A stretch of 64,000 nt of DNA from a virus: positions 1 through 64,000 of IMG/VR virus record IMGVR_UViG_3300010412_000002; one strand, given 5' to 3'. The notes beneath the pieces were generated by a model, which was not told the origin of the DNA, ran no database searches, and saw nothing but the letters and a program-made list of their open reading frames with translations. The position numbers were made by a program, and so were the translations under genes. Of this stretch, positions 47,485 through 58,085 are shown in pieces; the first letter of the stretch is position 1, and the number at the start of each line of letters is the position of its first letter.

Positions 47485-49765
47485 TAGAGAGAACTTCTTA
47501 GTTCATGATTTTGAGGTACATCACCCAGCATCATTATCTTATAAAACATATTGGACAGAACAAAAACGTAGATGCATAGAGGGGCATTGGGTATCAGGTC
47601 AATGGATGCCTGGGCGTCTCTATTTCTATGTTAACATGGCTACTATTCTTTTAAATAAAAAAGGAAGTAAAGTCAAGTTCTATGGCAGGCCGCTGTTGCG
47701 AGACCTGGAATGGGCCTTTTTCCCTATTTGGGAAGAGGCTCGTGGTTTTTCTGGCTTTGACGAAGATGAAGAATATTCTTCGCATAGGGCTCTTCTAGAA
47801 TATGGGGAAGACCAAAAAGCAGAGCTAGAAATGAATTATCCAGACGCTTATCCAACGTTAGTAAAACCCGATGGTACGCTCAAAAAGTATGTACGAGCTA
47901 AGGATTACATAGGACAACAACATGCAACTTCTTTAGGAAAACCGCTATTTCTTAATGAATCAAAGAACCTAATGATGCTAGGTCCCCGCGGTTTCGGGAA
48001 GAGTTATTCCGTTGGATGTGGTATTGTAGCTCCAGAATTTCTGTTTGATGGCAAGACTCGACTGCGTAATCCAGATGGGAACAAGCCTTCTAGTGTATCA
48101 ATTGTAGGAGCTGCGGATGCTAAATATTCTAACGATCTACTAGGCAAAACAAAAATTACATTAGATAATTTACCTGGATCACTGGAGATAAATGGGGTAT
48201 TCACTCCTTCTCCTATTTCGAAAAAATACAAAGGATCTCTACAACCAGGTAAAGAAATAGAAGCTAGATATAAAGTAAAAGTAGGTGGGAACTGGAGAAC
48301 GCTTGGATCAGGTTCCCTTATTAAGAATCGTACCTTTAAAGATAATCCATACGCAATTCAAGGAACTCGTTCTTCCACGGTTATTTACGAAGAGGCTGGT
48401 ATGTTCTCAAACCTAAGAGAAAGTTACAACAACTCTGTGGATGTAATGAAAGATGGTTCACACAAGTTTGGTTCCGCGATGTTTCTAGGAACTGGTGGTG
48501 ACATGGGAGCTGGTACTATTGATGCTTATTACATGTTTTATAATCCCGATGAATTTGATCTTATTACATTTGATGATCAATGGGAGCATAAAGGTAATAT
48601 CAGTTACTTTATTCCTGCTCATTATGGAGATAATGCGTACAAAGATTCCCATGGTTACACCAGGGTTGAGTATGGTCTAAAACGAGAAATAGCTACCAGA
48701 GAACGGCTAGCAGGAGACAAAGGGGCTTCGTCTACTTTAGATGCGTACATAGTCTATCACCCACTTGTACCATCTGAGATGTTCCTTGTGAAGGGAACAA
48801 ATATTTTTCCTGTTCTGGAATTACGTAGACGTCGACAGGAGCTAGACGAAAGTTCAACTGTAGCTCTACTTGAAAAGAGAGTTGAACTATATTATGATCC
48901 TAATGCAAAGGCCACTGACGGCGTAAATTATAAGTTAGATGTAAGTAATAAGCTAAAACCTATTCGAGAATTTCCTTACAAAGGAGATGATAAAGAGGGA
49001 GCGCTTGTTATTTACGAGTTACCCATCTTAGATGATAAGACCGGAAAAGTGCCAAATGATCTGTATTTAATTGGGCATGACCCTGTAAGAACAGATAACC
49101 CAGACGGACCGTCTTTGGCTAGCGTGTATGTACTGAAGACTAAAAAATATAAGTACAAATATGGGCATGATGAAGTCGTAGCTCAGTATGTTGGTCGACC
49201 ATTTAGAGGTCGAAATGTAACCAACGAATTAATATTAAAGTTATCAAAATTCTATAACGCCAAAGTATATTTTGAAAATTCTGTTGGCAATGTTAAAGAA
49301 TATTTTGAAAAACATAAAGAGTTACATAGACTAGCAACACAACCAAAAACTGTGTTCACAAATAAAGCGTCATATGAAATTCGAGGAGCATCCACAGTAT
49401 ACGGATATCCAATGGAAGGACGCAAGAATAAAATTGATGCACTACATTACGTTGCTGAATGGCTACTAGAAGAAAGAGGCGAAAGTAGAGATGGCCGAAC
49501 GATACGTAACTTAGATCTACTACCTGATGTAGGATTGTTAGATGAATTAATCTTTTTTAACCTGGAGGGAAACTTCGACCGTGTCATGGGTTTTGCCGGA
49601 TGCATTGTTGGATTAGAAGAAACTCATAATCAGTACGAAGAGGAATTATTTGCGAAGACAGATACCAAGAATCCTATAACAGACTTTTTTAACAATAACA
49701 AAACTCTATTTGCAAATGGCATTAGTAAGCAACATGACCTTTCCCTCTCAAAGGCTGTCGTATAA
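47477..49765 (+). CDS. Terminase large subunit
   Basis: A 762-aa packaging motor. Walker A LGPRGFGKSY (about 168-177), Walker B STVIYEEAG, and a C-terminal RNase H-like nuclease with LIGHDPVRTDN (first Asp), YFENSVGN (Glu) and KIDALHY (last Asp). The length is typical of crAss-like terminases. It cuts concatemeric DNA and pumps it through the portal encoded next. Confidence 0.92.
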   Translation: MINRENFLVHDFEVHHPASLSYKTYWTEQKRRCIEGHWVSGQWMPGRLYFYVNMATILLNKKGSKVKFYGRPLLRDLEWAFFPIWEEARGFSGFDEDEEYSSHRALLEYGEDQKAELEMNYPDAYPTLVKPDGTLKKYVRAKDYIGQQHATSLGKPLFLNESKNLMMLGPRGFGKSYSVGCGIVAPEFLFDGKTRLRNPDGNKPSSVSIVGAADAKYSNDLLGKTKITLDNLPGSLEINGVFTPSPISKKYKGSLQPGKEIEARYKVKVGGNWRTLGSGSLIKNRTFKDNPYAIQGTRSSTVIYEEAGMFSNLRESYNNSVDVMKDGSHKFGSAMFLGTGGDMGAGTIDAYYMFYNPDEFDLITFDDQWEHKGNISYFIPAHYGDNAYKDSHGYTRVEYGLKREIATRERLAGDKGASSTLDAYIVYHPLVPSEMFLVKGTNIFPVLELRRRRQELDESSTVALLEKRVELYYDPNAKATDGVNYKLDVSNKLKPIREFPYKGDDKEGALVIYELPILDDKTGKVPNDLYLIGHDPVRTDNPDGPSLASVYVLKTKKYKYKYGHDEVVAQYVGRPFRGRNVTNELILKLSKFYNAKVYFENSVGNVKEYFEKHKELHRLATQPKTVFTNKASYEIRGASTVYGYPMEGRKNKIDALHYVAEWLLEERGESRDGRTIRNLDLLPDVGLLDELIFFNLEGNFDRVMGFAGCIVGLEETHNQYEEELFAKTDTKNPITDFFNNNKTLFANGISKQHDLSLSKAVV

Positions 49766-52145
49766 AAAGAAGATTGAAAACAATCTTAAGTGGGGAAAAG
49801 ACATGATCGACAATCTATGCTTGTATTATCAGCATAGCTACGATGGTGAGTCAGATAGTGAGGGCAGATCCTCTTATCGAAATAAATGGACAAACTACCA
49901 ACTATATAATAACATGTTGGAACAATCTGAATTTGAACGAGATTGCAACTTGTTAGGCATTGAAGTTGGTCAGTTTAAAGATGAGATTAAGCCTTACAAT
50001 AAGACTCCCAATAAAATTCAAGTTTTACTTGGAGAAGAAATGCGCAGACCTTTTAACTATAACAGTTTGCTAATCAATAGCTCTGGTATTCGTACAAAAC
50101 AGGCTATGCGCACCGAGCTGCTTAAAGAAACAATTCTTAAGAACATTGAAGAACTAGTTCAAGTTATTAGAGAACTAAATCAAAATCCTGAGGATCCGGC
50201 AGCAGAACAACGTGTGCAAGAGAAGATAAACGCTCTTGTACCGCCAGAAGAACTACAGACGTTGTCTCCTTCTACATATTTAGATAGGAGAGAAATTATG
50301 GCTACTAAGCTGCTTAAGTATCTAACTAAGCAGCAGAATATTCGTGAGAAGATGAACGACGCATTTAAACACGGACTCATCTCGGGTGAAGAAGCTGCTT
50401 GGGTTGGCGTACGTAATAACCAACCAGTTGTGGATGTTCTGAACTCACTAGGATTATTCTATGATAAATCCCCCGAAGTTAAATATATTCAAGATGGCCG
50501 CTTTGCTGGATATCGAACTATGATGACTACTGGCGATGTAATTGATCGTTGGATTGATGAGTTATCTGAAGATGATTTAACAAAGTTAGAGGGCCCTATG
50601 CAAGGTATAAATGGTGTTCGCGATGATCTAGTAGGAAAGGAAATGAACTACCATAATGTGGATCTATACTACGAATACATGTCTCGAATGGGAGACTATG
50701 GATTCGAAGAAGGCTCGTATGGCCGCGCTCAAAATGGTGATCACGTACTAGTTACGCATGTGGAATGGAAGTCAATGCGTAAGGTTTATTTTGTAACGTA
50801 TGTCAATGAATTTGGCGACAAGCAAAAAGATATCTACTCAGAAGAATTTGAAATTCCTTCTCATTTCCGTGAAGAGAAAAAGAACTTAGGTCCAACTAAA
50901 ACTAAGAAAGTTTGGACTGATGGTGTGTCAGTAATTGAAGAAGCCTGGATTCCAGAAGTATGGGAAGGTACTCGTATCGGTGATGATATTTATGTAGGAA
51001 TTCGTCCTAAGTCATATCAACATCGTAATGAAGATAACCCATATGATGTAAAATTAGGTTATCACGGGCTTGTATATAACAACATGAATGCAGGTTCTGT
51101 TTCTCTTATGGATCGTATGAAACCTTTTCAATATCTCTATTTCTTTGTAATGCATAAGATGAAACTTATGATTGCAAAAGATAAAGGTCAAGTATTCCAT
51201 TTCGATACTTCTATGGTACCAGAGAATATGTCTATTGAGAAGGTACTATATTACTTGGAAAATCTTGATCTAGATATTTATAACTCATTGCAGAACGCTC
51301 AAATGGCTGGGGCTACGCAACGTGGCAAGATTACTGGCTCAACGAATCGTTCCAATATGCAACACATCGTAAGTTATATTAATGTTCTGGATGCGTTGGA
51401 TATGCAGATTTCAGATGTAGCAGGTATTCCAAAACCACGCGAAGGTTATACACCTACTCAACAAGCAGTAACTAATGCGCAACAGGATCTTCAACAATCT
51501 TCTGCTGTTACGGAAGCTGTATACTTTGCTCCACACTATAATCTTTGGAGACATATTTTAACATCTCTTCTTGAATGCGCGCAGGCTGTATGGAAAAATA
51601 AATCTATTGTTAAGCAGTATGCATTAGATGATATGTCAATTGAAACATTGGAACTTACTCCAGATGACTTATCAAACGATTCTATTGGATTATTTGTTTC
51701 AAACTCATATGAAGATTCCCAGATTATAGAAACCTTAAAGAGCATGGCTCAGCCCCTTATTCAAAATGATAAGGCAAAGATCTCTGATCTTATTCGTATT
51801 GTTAAATCTAGTTCTATTCAAGAGCTTGAACAGTACATTCGTCAATCAGAGAAAACCGCAGAGGAAGCTCTTAATAGACAGTACGAACAACAACAGAAAG
51901 TTGTGGAAATGCAGATTGAGGCTAAGAAAGCTGAGATTGAAGATCAACAAGAACACGAAAAAGAACTCAAGCAGATGGAACTTGATAATGCCATTCTAAT
52001 AAAGCAAATGGAAATCGAGTCGGATCAAATGATAGACACATTAGAAGAAAGAAAGCTTGAGCAAGAAAGAACGCTTGCAGAGAAGAAATTAGACGTAGAA
52101 CGTCAAAAAGTACAAGCGCAAAAGAATAAACCCGTCAGCAAATAA
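49734..52145 (+). CDS. Portal protein
   Basis: An 803-aa protein. ATG 49734 (MTFPSQRLSYKKK) overlaps the terminase by 32 nt. The N-terminal part (KVQVLLGEEM-like KIQVLLGEEMRRPFNYN), the middle VAGIPKPREGYT, and a long charged C-terminal coiled coil (about 700-800) match crAss-type portals (SPP1-like fold, larger). It forms the dodecameric channel at the capsid vertex. Confidence 0.85.
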   Translation: MTFPSQRLSYKKKIENNLKWGKDMIDNLCLYYQHSYDGESDSEGRSSYRNKWTNYQLYNNMLEQSEFERDCNLLGIEVGQFKDEIKPYNKTPNKIQVLLGEEMRRPFNYNSLLINSSGIRTKQAMRTELLKETILKNIEELVQVIRELNQNPEDPAAEQRVQEKINALVPPEELQTLSPSTYLDRREIMATKLLKYLTKQQNIREKMNDAFKHGLISGEEAAWVGVRNNQPVVDVLNSLGLFYDKSPEVKYIQDGRFAGYRTMMTTGDVIDRWIDELSEDDLTKLEGPMQGINGVRDDLVGKEMNYHNVDLYYEYMSRMGDYGFEEGSYGRAQNGDHVLVTHVEWKSMRKVYFVTYVNEFGDKQKDIYSEEFEIPSHFREEKKNLGPTKTKKVWTDGVSVIEEAWIPEVWEGTRIGDDIYVGIRPKSYQHRNEDNPYDVKLGYHGLVYNNMNAGSVSLMDRMKPFQYLYFFVMHKMKLMIAKDKGQVFHFDTSMVPENMSIEKVLYYLENLDLDIYNSLQNAQMAGATQRGKITGSTNRSNMQHIVSYINVLDALDMQISDVAGIPKPREGYTPTQQAVTNAQQDLQQSSAVTEAVYFAPHYNLWRHILTSLLECAQAVWKNKSIVKQYALDDMSIETLELTPDDLSNDSIGLFVSNSYEDSQIIETLKSMAQPLIQNDKAKISDLIRIVKSSSIQELEQYIRQSEKTAEEALNRQYEQQQKVVEMQIEAKKAEIEDQQEHEKELKQMELDNAILIKQMEIESDQMIDTLEERKLEQERTLAEKKLDVERQKVQAQKNKPVSK

Positions 52146-52219
52146 TTACATAATTTTTTAAATAAATTGCTGTCCATAGGTTATTATATTATAAATTATA
52201 ATTAAAATTTTTTATCTTT
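52146..52219 (+). promoter_or_regulatory. AT-rich intergenic region, possible late promoter
   Basis: A 74-bp gap rich in AT (TTATTATATTATAAATTATA, AAAATTTTTTATC) before the scaffold-like gene, resembling the AT-rich divergent region at 37.9-38.0 kb. It could hold a promoter for the highly expressed capsid genes; no consensus match was found at a proper distance. Confidence 0.35.
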
Positions 52220-53353
52220 ATGTCGACTGAATATACACTTGAAGACGTTCTCGAGTTTTTAGAAGCTGAAGAGCAGTCTGGAGAATATACAGATCAGAAT
52301 GTAGCAAAGTTCGAGAAAGAGAAAATCTCTACTCCTCCCAAAGTTGAATCAGAAGAAGAACCCGAAGAACTCGAAGAAACGGAAGAAACTGAAGAAGAAC
52401 CAGAGGAACAGAAACCTGCTATAATAGAAGAACAAGAAGAAAGTTCTGAAGAAGACGAAATCACTGAAGGTGATATCCCCAACGCTTATTATAAGTTTCT
52501 CGTAGATAATAATGTTATTGTTGTTGACGAGAATTTCAAGTTTGATGGTAGTGCAGATGCCTTAGAAGAGGCTCTACTCAAGACACGTGAGAATCTAACC
52601 ACTCAAGCTCTTACTTCTCTTTGGAACAGACTATCTCCAGACTTTCAAGCTGCCCTCAAATATAACTTAGATGGAGGCAAAAGTTTCGAAGAATTTGCAA
52701 AAGTATATAGTAAAACCGATGATATTTCAGCCTATGATCTAAATAAACTAGATGATCAAAAAGCTATTGTCGAAAAGTACTATAAGCTAACTAGCAAATA
52801 TAGCGATGAGCGTATCCAAAAATTCATTAACCGCCTAATTGAAACGGAAGAACTATACGATGAAGCGGAAGATGCTCTTGAATACATTAAAGAACACCAA
52901 GTTGCTGAACGTAAGAAGCTCCTAGAAGAGACCGAGCAAAAGCGACTTGAGCAAGAGAAAGCTGTGGAAGAATGGCGTTCTGGAATTATCGGATTAATTA
53001 ATGATTCTGAAATTCCTAAACCACGTCGTTCTAAAGTTCAAGCTTTCTTACTGAATCCAATTAAACGTGGAGAATCAGTTGGAACTGATTTTGAAAGAAC
53101 TTTATCTGCTATCTTTCAAAACCCACAGCATTACATTCAGCTAGCAGATATTTTATATAACTACGATGAAAAGAAAGGTCTCGATCTTTCTAGGTTCGTC
53201 GAGAAACAAAAAACTCAGGCCAGCTCTAAGTTTCAAAAAGAACTAGAGGAGGCACTTCGCACAGGCGGAAAAGCAAGAGGAGGTAGTCCCGAAGCACCGT
53301 CGAAGTCGCTGAAATTGGACTGGGAAAATATCCTAGAACAACTAGACAATTAA
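52220..53353 (+). CDS. Putative capsid scaffold/assembly protein
   Basis: A 377-aa protein: residues 30-85 are almost pure Glu/Pro/Thr (for example EEPEELEETEETEEEPEEQK), followed by a helical, coiled-coil-rich body (about 170-260). Position between portal and major capsid protein, acidic character and coiled coils all fit a scaffold. No protease is seen in this window. Confidence 0.6.
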   Translation: MSTEYTLEDVLEFLEAEEQSGEYTDQNVAKFEKEKISTPPKVESEEEPEELEETEETEEEPEEQKPAIIEEQEESSEEDEITEGDIPNAYYKFLVDNNVIVVDENFKFDGSADALEEALLKTRENLTTQALTSLWNRLSPDFQAALKYNLDGGKSFEEFAKVYSKTDDISAYDLNKLDDQKAIVEKYYKLTSKYSDERIQKFINRLIETEELYDEAEDALEYIKEHQVAERKKLLEETEQKRLEQEKAVEEWRSGIIGLINDSEIPKPRRSKVQAFLLNPIKRGESVGTDFERTLSAIFQNPQHYIQLADILYNYDEKKGLDLSRFVEKQKTQASSKFQKELEEALRTGGKARGGSPEAPSKSLKLDWENILEQLDN

Positions 53354-53370
53354 TAAAATTTTAACTTAAC

Positions 53371-54843
53371 ATGGCAACTACTAGAAGTCAATTTATTATT
53401 AAGCATTACGATGGATTTGGTGGCAACTTTGTTGACTCCCAATATCTGGCTGCTTCTTACGAAACTGGCAAGCCGCACATGTTCAACAATACTCTGATGA
53501 AGATTTATTCTTCGCAGAATCGTTGGTTCACTGGCAAGCCGCTGCTCGGTATGACGGGCGCAAAATCTTTCGGTAAAGTAACTATTGATACCGAAATTTT
53601 CCGTTGGAAACTGCAAGGTGCTGAAGAAAAAGTCGCCCGCGTTGTTGAGAACGTGGACGTCTCTAACACTACTCCAGGCCTGAATGGTGCTACTTTCCGT
53701 ATCAAACTCGATCTTGATTACTATGCAGAACCGGATGTACTCCTTCCGGAAGATAACGATTTCCCTTGTGAAATCATTGGTGATCCTATTCAAGATGGTA
53801 CTGGTTATGTGTACGTTCTACGTCTGCAGGGTGATGATCCTACCTCTGTACTCCCCGCTTACCTCATGGAAGAAGGTCGTGAGTGGAGCAAAGGCTGGAC
53901 CACGGTACAATCCGAATACAACAAGAAGTTTGGTACCCAACAGGTTCCTGCTTCCTTCATGCTCGAAAGCCAAGTTGGTGCCTTCGCTCAGAAGTTCACT
54001 GTAACTGATAAGGCTATGCGTGATGAAGGCCGTTTGGCAGTTGAATTCATGGTAACTGACCCCAAAACTGGCAAAGAAACCGTAGTTAAGCGTTTCATGC
54101 CTATGTTCGAAGCTAAGATGCACGATGAACTCTATATGTCTATGGAGTATCAATTCCATCTTGGTCGCAAGCAAACTCGTCCTGGTCATGACGGTTACTG
54201 GAAGAAGACTGGTCCCGGTCTGCGTCAGCAACTTGCTGATTCTTGGATCGAGTACTATAATGGTCCCCTGACTGTTAACCGCCTGAAGGATTACTTGCTT
54301 TCTATTTTCTTCTCACGTGAGAATGAGCAGAATAGAAAAGTCACGGTTATGACTGGTACCCTTGGTTCCTTGATTTTCCATGACATGCTCGCTTCCGAAG
54401 CTTCTAGCTTCTTCACGGTTGATACTAACTTCGTACAGCAGATTTCAAAGAATCCGCGTCACCTTTCCTTCGGTGCTCAATTTACGCACTACCAAGGTCC
54501 GGAAGGAATCGAAGTTACGTTGATCAAAAATCCACTTTACGATTCTCGTAAATTCTGTAAGCGCATGCACCCGCTGTATCCGGAATTCCCAATTGATTCC
54601 GCACGCTTTACTTTCCTTGACTTTGGTACTTCCGATGGTCGTAATAACATCTCGATGGTTGAAGTTGCTGATACCTATCGTTATGGTTACACCGTAGGTA
54701 CTGTAGGCCCAATGGGTCCAGTTAAAGGTGGTCAGGCTGGTGCTCTTGTCGCTGGTTATGATATGTTCGTAGAAGGTACTGGTGGTATCTGGATGGTAGA
54801 CATTACCCGTGGTGGTGAATTGATCTACGACTACGAATATTAA
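53371..54843 (+). CDS. Major capsid protein
   Basis: A 490-aa protein with strongly biased, expression-type codon use, placed directly after portal and scaffold-like genes. The sequence (IKHYDGFGGNFVDSQYLAAS near the start, a Gly-rich C-terminal part) reads like the crAss-like HK97-fold capsid protein. The gene stands between two AT-rich gaps, suggesting its own expression control. Confidence 0.85.
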   Translation: MATTRSQFIIKHYDGFGGNFVDSQYLAASYETGKPHMFNNTLMKIYSSQNRWFTGKPLLGMTGAKSFGKVTIDTEIFRWKLQGAEEKVARVVENVDVSNTTPGLNGATFRIKLDLDYYAEPDVLLPEDNDFPCEIIGDPIQDGTGYVYVLRLQGDDPTSVLPAYLMEEGREWSKGWTTVQSEYNKKFGTQQVPASFMLESQVGAFAQKFTVTDKAMRDEGRLAVEFMVTDPKTGKETVVKRFMPMFEAKMHDELYMSMEYQFHLGRKQTRPGHDGYWKKTGPGLRQQLADSWIEYYNGPLTVNRLKDYLLSIFFSRENEQNRKVTVMTGTLGSLIFHDMLASEASSFFTVDTNFVQQISKNPRHLSFGAQFTHYQGPEGIEVTLIKNPLYDSRKFCKRMHPLYPEFPIDSARFTFLDFGTSDGRNNISMVEVADTYRYGYTVGTVGPMGPVKGGQAGALVAGYDMFVEGTGGIWMVDITRGGELIYDYEY

Positions 54844-54869
54844 TCACATTTAAACTATATAATATAATT

Positions 54870-54889
54870 CTTCATTATTAATAATGAAG
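54870..54889 (+). promoter_or_regulatory. AT-rich palindrome after the capsid gene
   Basis: CTTCATTAT-TA-ATAATGAAG, a nine-pair inverted repeat, 27 bp after the capsid stop and 26 bp before the next ATG. No T-run follows, so it may be an mRNA processing or stabilising element. Confidence 0.5.
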
Positions 54890-54915
54890 GACGTTAAAGC
54901 ACTAAAAACGTAAAA

Positions 54916-55887
54916 ATGGGACGCAAAGTTTTTATTAAGTCAATTCCGCGCGAAACTGCGCTGAAGATAGAAGACTGGGTCAACGACTCATCTGGTATTA
55001 GAATGAAGAAAACCAAAGTAGGACGCACTCGCGACGCTATTATGGCTCTTTATAGTCCGAAAGTTGGGGGCCTAAAGAATGGGCTTAGTTATAAGCCTTG
55101 GATGGAAGAGGGTAAGCAGGTGAAGGACGCAAACGGGCAACCTCTCACGCTTCAAGATAAACTTGAAAAAAAGTGGGGATTGGAGCCCGGTACCCTCACC
55201 AACAGAAGTTGGAGAAGAGGGGAATCTACATCTGAAGACAAACTTACTTACTATCAGAAGACAACTTGGAAACTTAACGATGGTTCCACTGTACTAGATC
55301 TCGATAACATGGAAGATGAATTGGGATACTACGTAGCACTGGACGACTCTAAAGTTGCCAACTCTGAGGCAGAATGGCGATCACATAAATGGCCAAAAGC
55401 TACTCATTATATTGCTTGGGAAAATGAAGCAGAAGAACTCAAGTTCTCTCGTACTTCTCAAAAATCTAAAGCATTCTCGCAATTGCATGATCCAGAGATG
55501 TCTTCTACTATGAAACGTAAGTTCATCTACTTACTTGGAATCGCATCCGCAACAACCACCCTTACAGACGAACAAGTACACAACCTACTATTTGATTATA
55601 TTGATGCTACGGCATTTACCCCCGGCTCGAACATCGAGAAGTTCCAAGAACTTTCTGGGATGCTCAAGTCCAAAGACGGTAGAGATCAGCTTGAAGCTCG
55701 TTTCCTATTGAAGCAAGCTCAAGATTATCGAATCATATATGAAAAAGCAGGTACGTACACATGGGTTCGTCCGGAAGGAACTCTTGAATTAGGTAATACT
55801 TTAAGCGAAGCTGTAGACTTTATCCTGAATCCCAAAAAACAGGGTCTAGTTGAAGAACTCGAATCCGCAATCAAAGCTAAACAATAA
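54916..55887 (+). CDS. Virion-associated protein, 323 aa
   Basis: Basic N-terminus, Trp-rich middle (WSHKWPK-like WRSHKWPKATHYIAWE) and helical C-terminus (QLEARFLLKQAQDYRIIYEK, SEAVDFILNPKK). Located between capsid and neck-like genes. It is probably a minor capsid, cargo or connector protein. I cannot assign it to a named family. Confidence 0.55.
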   Translation: MGRKVFIKSIPRETALKIEDWVNDSSGIRMKKTKVGRTRDAIMALYSPKVGGLKNGLSYKPWMEEGKQVKDANGQPLTLQDKLEKKWGLEPGTLTNRSWRRGESTSEDKLTYYQKTTWKLNDGSTVLDLDNMEDELGYYVALDDSKVANSEAEWRSHKWPKATHYIAWENEAEELKFSRTSQKSKAFSQLHDPEMSSTMKRKFIYLLGIASATTTLTDEQVHNLLFDYIDATAFTPGSNIEKFQELSGMLKSKDGRDQLEARFLLKQAQDYRIIYEKAGTYTWVRPEGTLELGNTLSEAVDFILNPKKQGLVEELESAIKAKQ

Positions 55888-55889
55888 CG

Positions 55890-56615
55890 ATGATAATCAC
55901 CGAAATGCACTACGACTTTGACGTGAAAATTGATAAAGTAGCGTCATCGGGTAAGGCAAACTTTACACGGCCTGAAAAAGACTGGCTATTAAACCGTGGT
56001 ACCGAGCTTTTCATTAAGCAAAAATATGGAATGAATAATCCGCATAGGACAGGTTTTGAAGGAAGTCAAAAACGAATTGATGATTTAAAATCACTCGTAA
56101 TTAAATATCCTGAACAACCTGGAATCACTCCTACAGTGCATGATGAAAATACTTATGAAGTACCACTAAGCTCTTTGGTCTATCCCTATTGGTTCTTAGT
56201 CCGAGGTAGTGCTGAGGTAGTCTTTTCAGATTGTGTTCAATCCGCTTCTCTGAAGTTTATACAGCATGATGATTTAAATTATGCTCTTAAAGATCCTTTC
56301 AATAAGTCTTCTCGTGAAGAAATCCTATTTAACTTCGGTAGATCCTCCCAGGATCCAAGTATAGATTCTATTTATCTATACCCTGGGGGGTTAACCTTAG
56401 GTAAAATTTATTTGGAATATATTAAGCAGCCAGCAAGACTAAACTATGGCGGCTACCAATATATTGATGGAGTTACATACGCCCAAACAAATAGTGATCT
56501 TCCAGAACATACACATAGTGAGATAGTCGACTTAGCCGTGCAATTAGCTGCTGGCATTATAGAGGATCCTAACTACGTACAGTTGAAAACACAACAAGTG
56601 TTCACAAATGAATAA
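55890..56615 (+). CDS. Neck/ring protein of crAss-like type (putative)
   Basis: A 241-aa protein with a characteristic start (RPEKDWLLNRGTELFIKQKY, GFEGSQKRIDDLKSLV) that I associate with crAss-like head-tail ring proteins, followed by a beta-rich part. Position after capsid genes supports an adaptor between portal and tail. Start ATG 55890 or 55902. Confidence 0.6.
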   Translation: MIITEMHYDFDVKIDKVASSGKANFTRPEKDWLLNRGTELFIKQKYGMNNPHRTGFEGSQKRIDDLKSLVIKYPEQPGITPTVHDENTYEVPLSSLVYPYWFLVRGSAEVVFSDCVQSASLKFIQHDDLNYALKDPFNKSSREEILFNFGRSSQDPSIDSIYLYPGGLTLGKIYLEYIKQPARLNYGGYQYIDGVTYAQTNSDLPEHTHSEIVDLAVQLAAGIIEDPNYVQLKTQQVFTNE

Positions 56616-56634
56616 TTATTTTAAATTCTAAAAT

Positions 56635-58023
56635 ATGTCTTTATTTACGCAAAACAATAAGCGTGCAAACGAGACTTTTTTGGTAGCCGGAGTCTCTACG
56701 ACGACCGTGCCTAACCTTGGTACTGCTCTAGTTAATTCCTCTACTGGCGCCGTTAATCTTAGCGATGGCCAGATTGGTTTCTTTGCTGCTTATCCGATGG
56801 ATGGTGGTTCTATTTTGAATCTTAATACCGCCCTCAATCATACTACTACTTATAGTACGGTAGCCAACGCTCCTTGGATTCAAATTTTCCAAGGCACGGA
56901 GGATTCCGCAAACCCCGGCGCTTCTACCAAGAAGTATCCGCTTTTCCCGCGTCCGTACGAAGCTTCTAATGTAATTAAGGGTACGAACAATCTATCCGTA
57001 ACCAAGCAAGCTCCCGTATCACCTACGACGAGCACCTGGGTTATGGGTTCCGCCCAAGGTAACCACAATTCAATTACTGCTCTGGATAATACGGAGTATG
57101 GTATTGCTATTGCTTACCGTGGTCGCATGATGGATGAACTTTACTCACCCGAAGCTTCCAACCATATTACGCACTATTACACTACTCCTAACTATACCGC
57201 TTTGTCTACAGCTCAGCCTACGGATCATCTCCTGCAGAATCTTGCATGGCAGATTAACCGCAACTCTAAGGCTGTTGCTGTTAACCGTACGAAGTACCGT
57301 GGTTCTGAGCCTGTTGTTGCTCTCCTCGTAGACTCCAACACTCCTTCTGCTGGTGTAGCTATTGGTGGTGGTTCTCCTATTGCTGCTGGTGATACTATTC
57401 CTGTGGTTACCACTAACTTTGGTACTCGCTCGATTATCCTCACCGCAGATCAAGCAGAGTCTATTAAGAATGCTATGATTGCCGCTACTGGCCAAGTTAT
57501 TGCCTCTGTAGATGCTAACATTCTTAATATTAATCTTGCTACTGCTGGTACTGCTACTGGCGGTGTTGCTGATACCCTTATCTTGTTGGCTTTAGATCGT
57601 GATCAAGCTTTCGAAGATCGTATTCCTCAAGTCAAAGTCCGTTTGGACGTAGCAACCGCTGCTGGATTTGATGTCGACACTACTTACCTCACGGAAGAGG
57701 AAGAAGCTAGTGAAGGCCAAGGTCAAGGTCGCTGGTTGGATCTGTGGTACAAAGCTACCCATGGTCAACGTAAGTACAGCCTCGATCACACTATGGATCC
57801 CGTAATCGAATTCGATTCTCCGATTGATGTTACGGATGCCTATTATCAGTATACGATCCTTCATGAGGACGTAAATCAAGTAGATACGCATAATGTAGTT
57901 GTTTCTCCGCTCAAGGAAATTCTTCTTGTTCCGGATGCTAACACCACTCTCGTAACTGCTATCGACAACGTATTTGGTGCTTGGGTAACCTCTGCCAATG
58001 GCGTTGGTATTGTATCTGTATAA
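56635..58023 (+). CDS. Abundant structural protein, 462 aa
   Basis: Strongly biased codon use like the capsid gene; Thr/Ala/Asn-rich beta-type sequence, without membrane segments. It is probably a capsid decoration, tail-sheath-like or tail-tube-region protein. No definite motif identifies the family. Confidence 0.55.
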   Translation: MSLFTQNNKRANETFLVAGVSTTTVPNLGTALVNSSTGAVNLSDGQIGFFAAYPMDGGSILNLNTALNHTTTYSTVANAPWIQIFQGTEDSANPGASTKKYPLFPRPYEASNVIKGTNNLSVTKQAPVSPTTSTWVMGSAQGNHNSITALDNTEYGIAIAYRGRMMDELYSPEASNHITHYYTTPNYTALSTAQPTDHLLQNLAWQINRNSKAVAVNRTKYRGSEPVVALLVDSNTPSAGVAIGGGSPIAAGDTIPVVTTNFGTRSIILTADQAESIKNAMIAATGQVIASVDANILNINLATAGTATGGVADTLILLALDRDQAFEDRIPQVKVRLDVATAAGFDVDTTYLTEEEEASEGQGQGRWLDLWYKATHGQRKYSLDHTMDPVIEFDSPIDVTDAYYQYTILHEDVNQVDTHNVVVSPLKEILLVPDANTTLVTAIDNVFGAWVTSANGVGIVSV

Positions 58024-58043
58024 TCTAATTATATAAGTAGGGA

Positions 58044-58061
58044 AGGGGGAGCAATCCCCCT
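58044..58061 (+). promoter_or_regulatory. GC-rich hairpin between structural genes
   Basis: AGGGGGA/TCCCCCT with a 4-nt loop, 25 nt before the next ATG (58086). It is the same kind of pre-start hairpin as seen on the minus strand. Confidence 0.6.
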
Positions 58062-58085
58062 GCTCTATTATTAAACGTAACAATC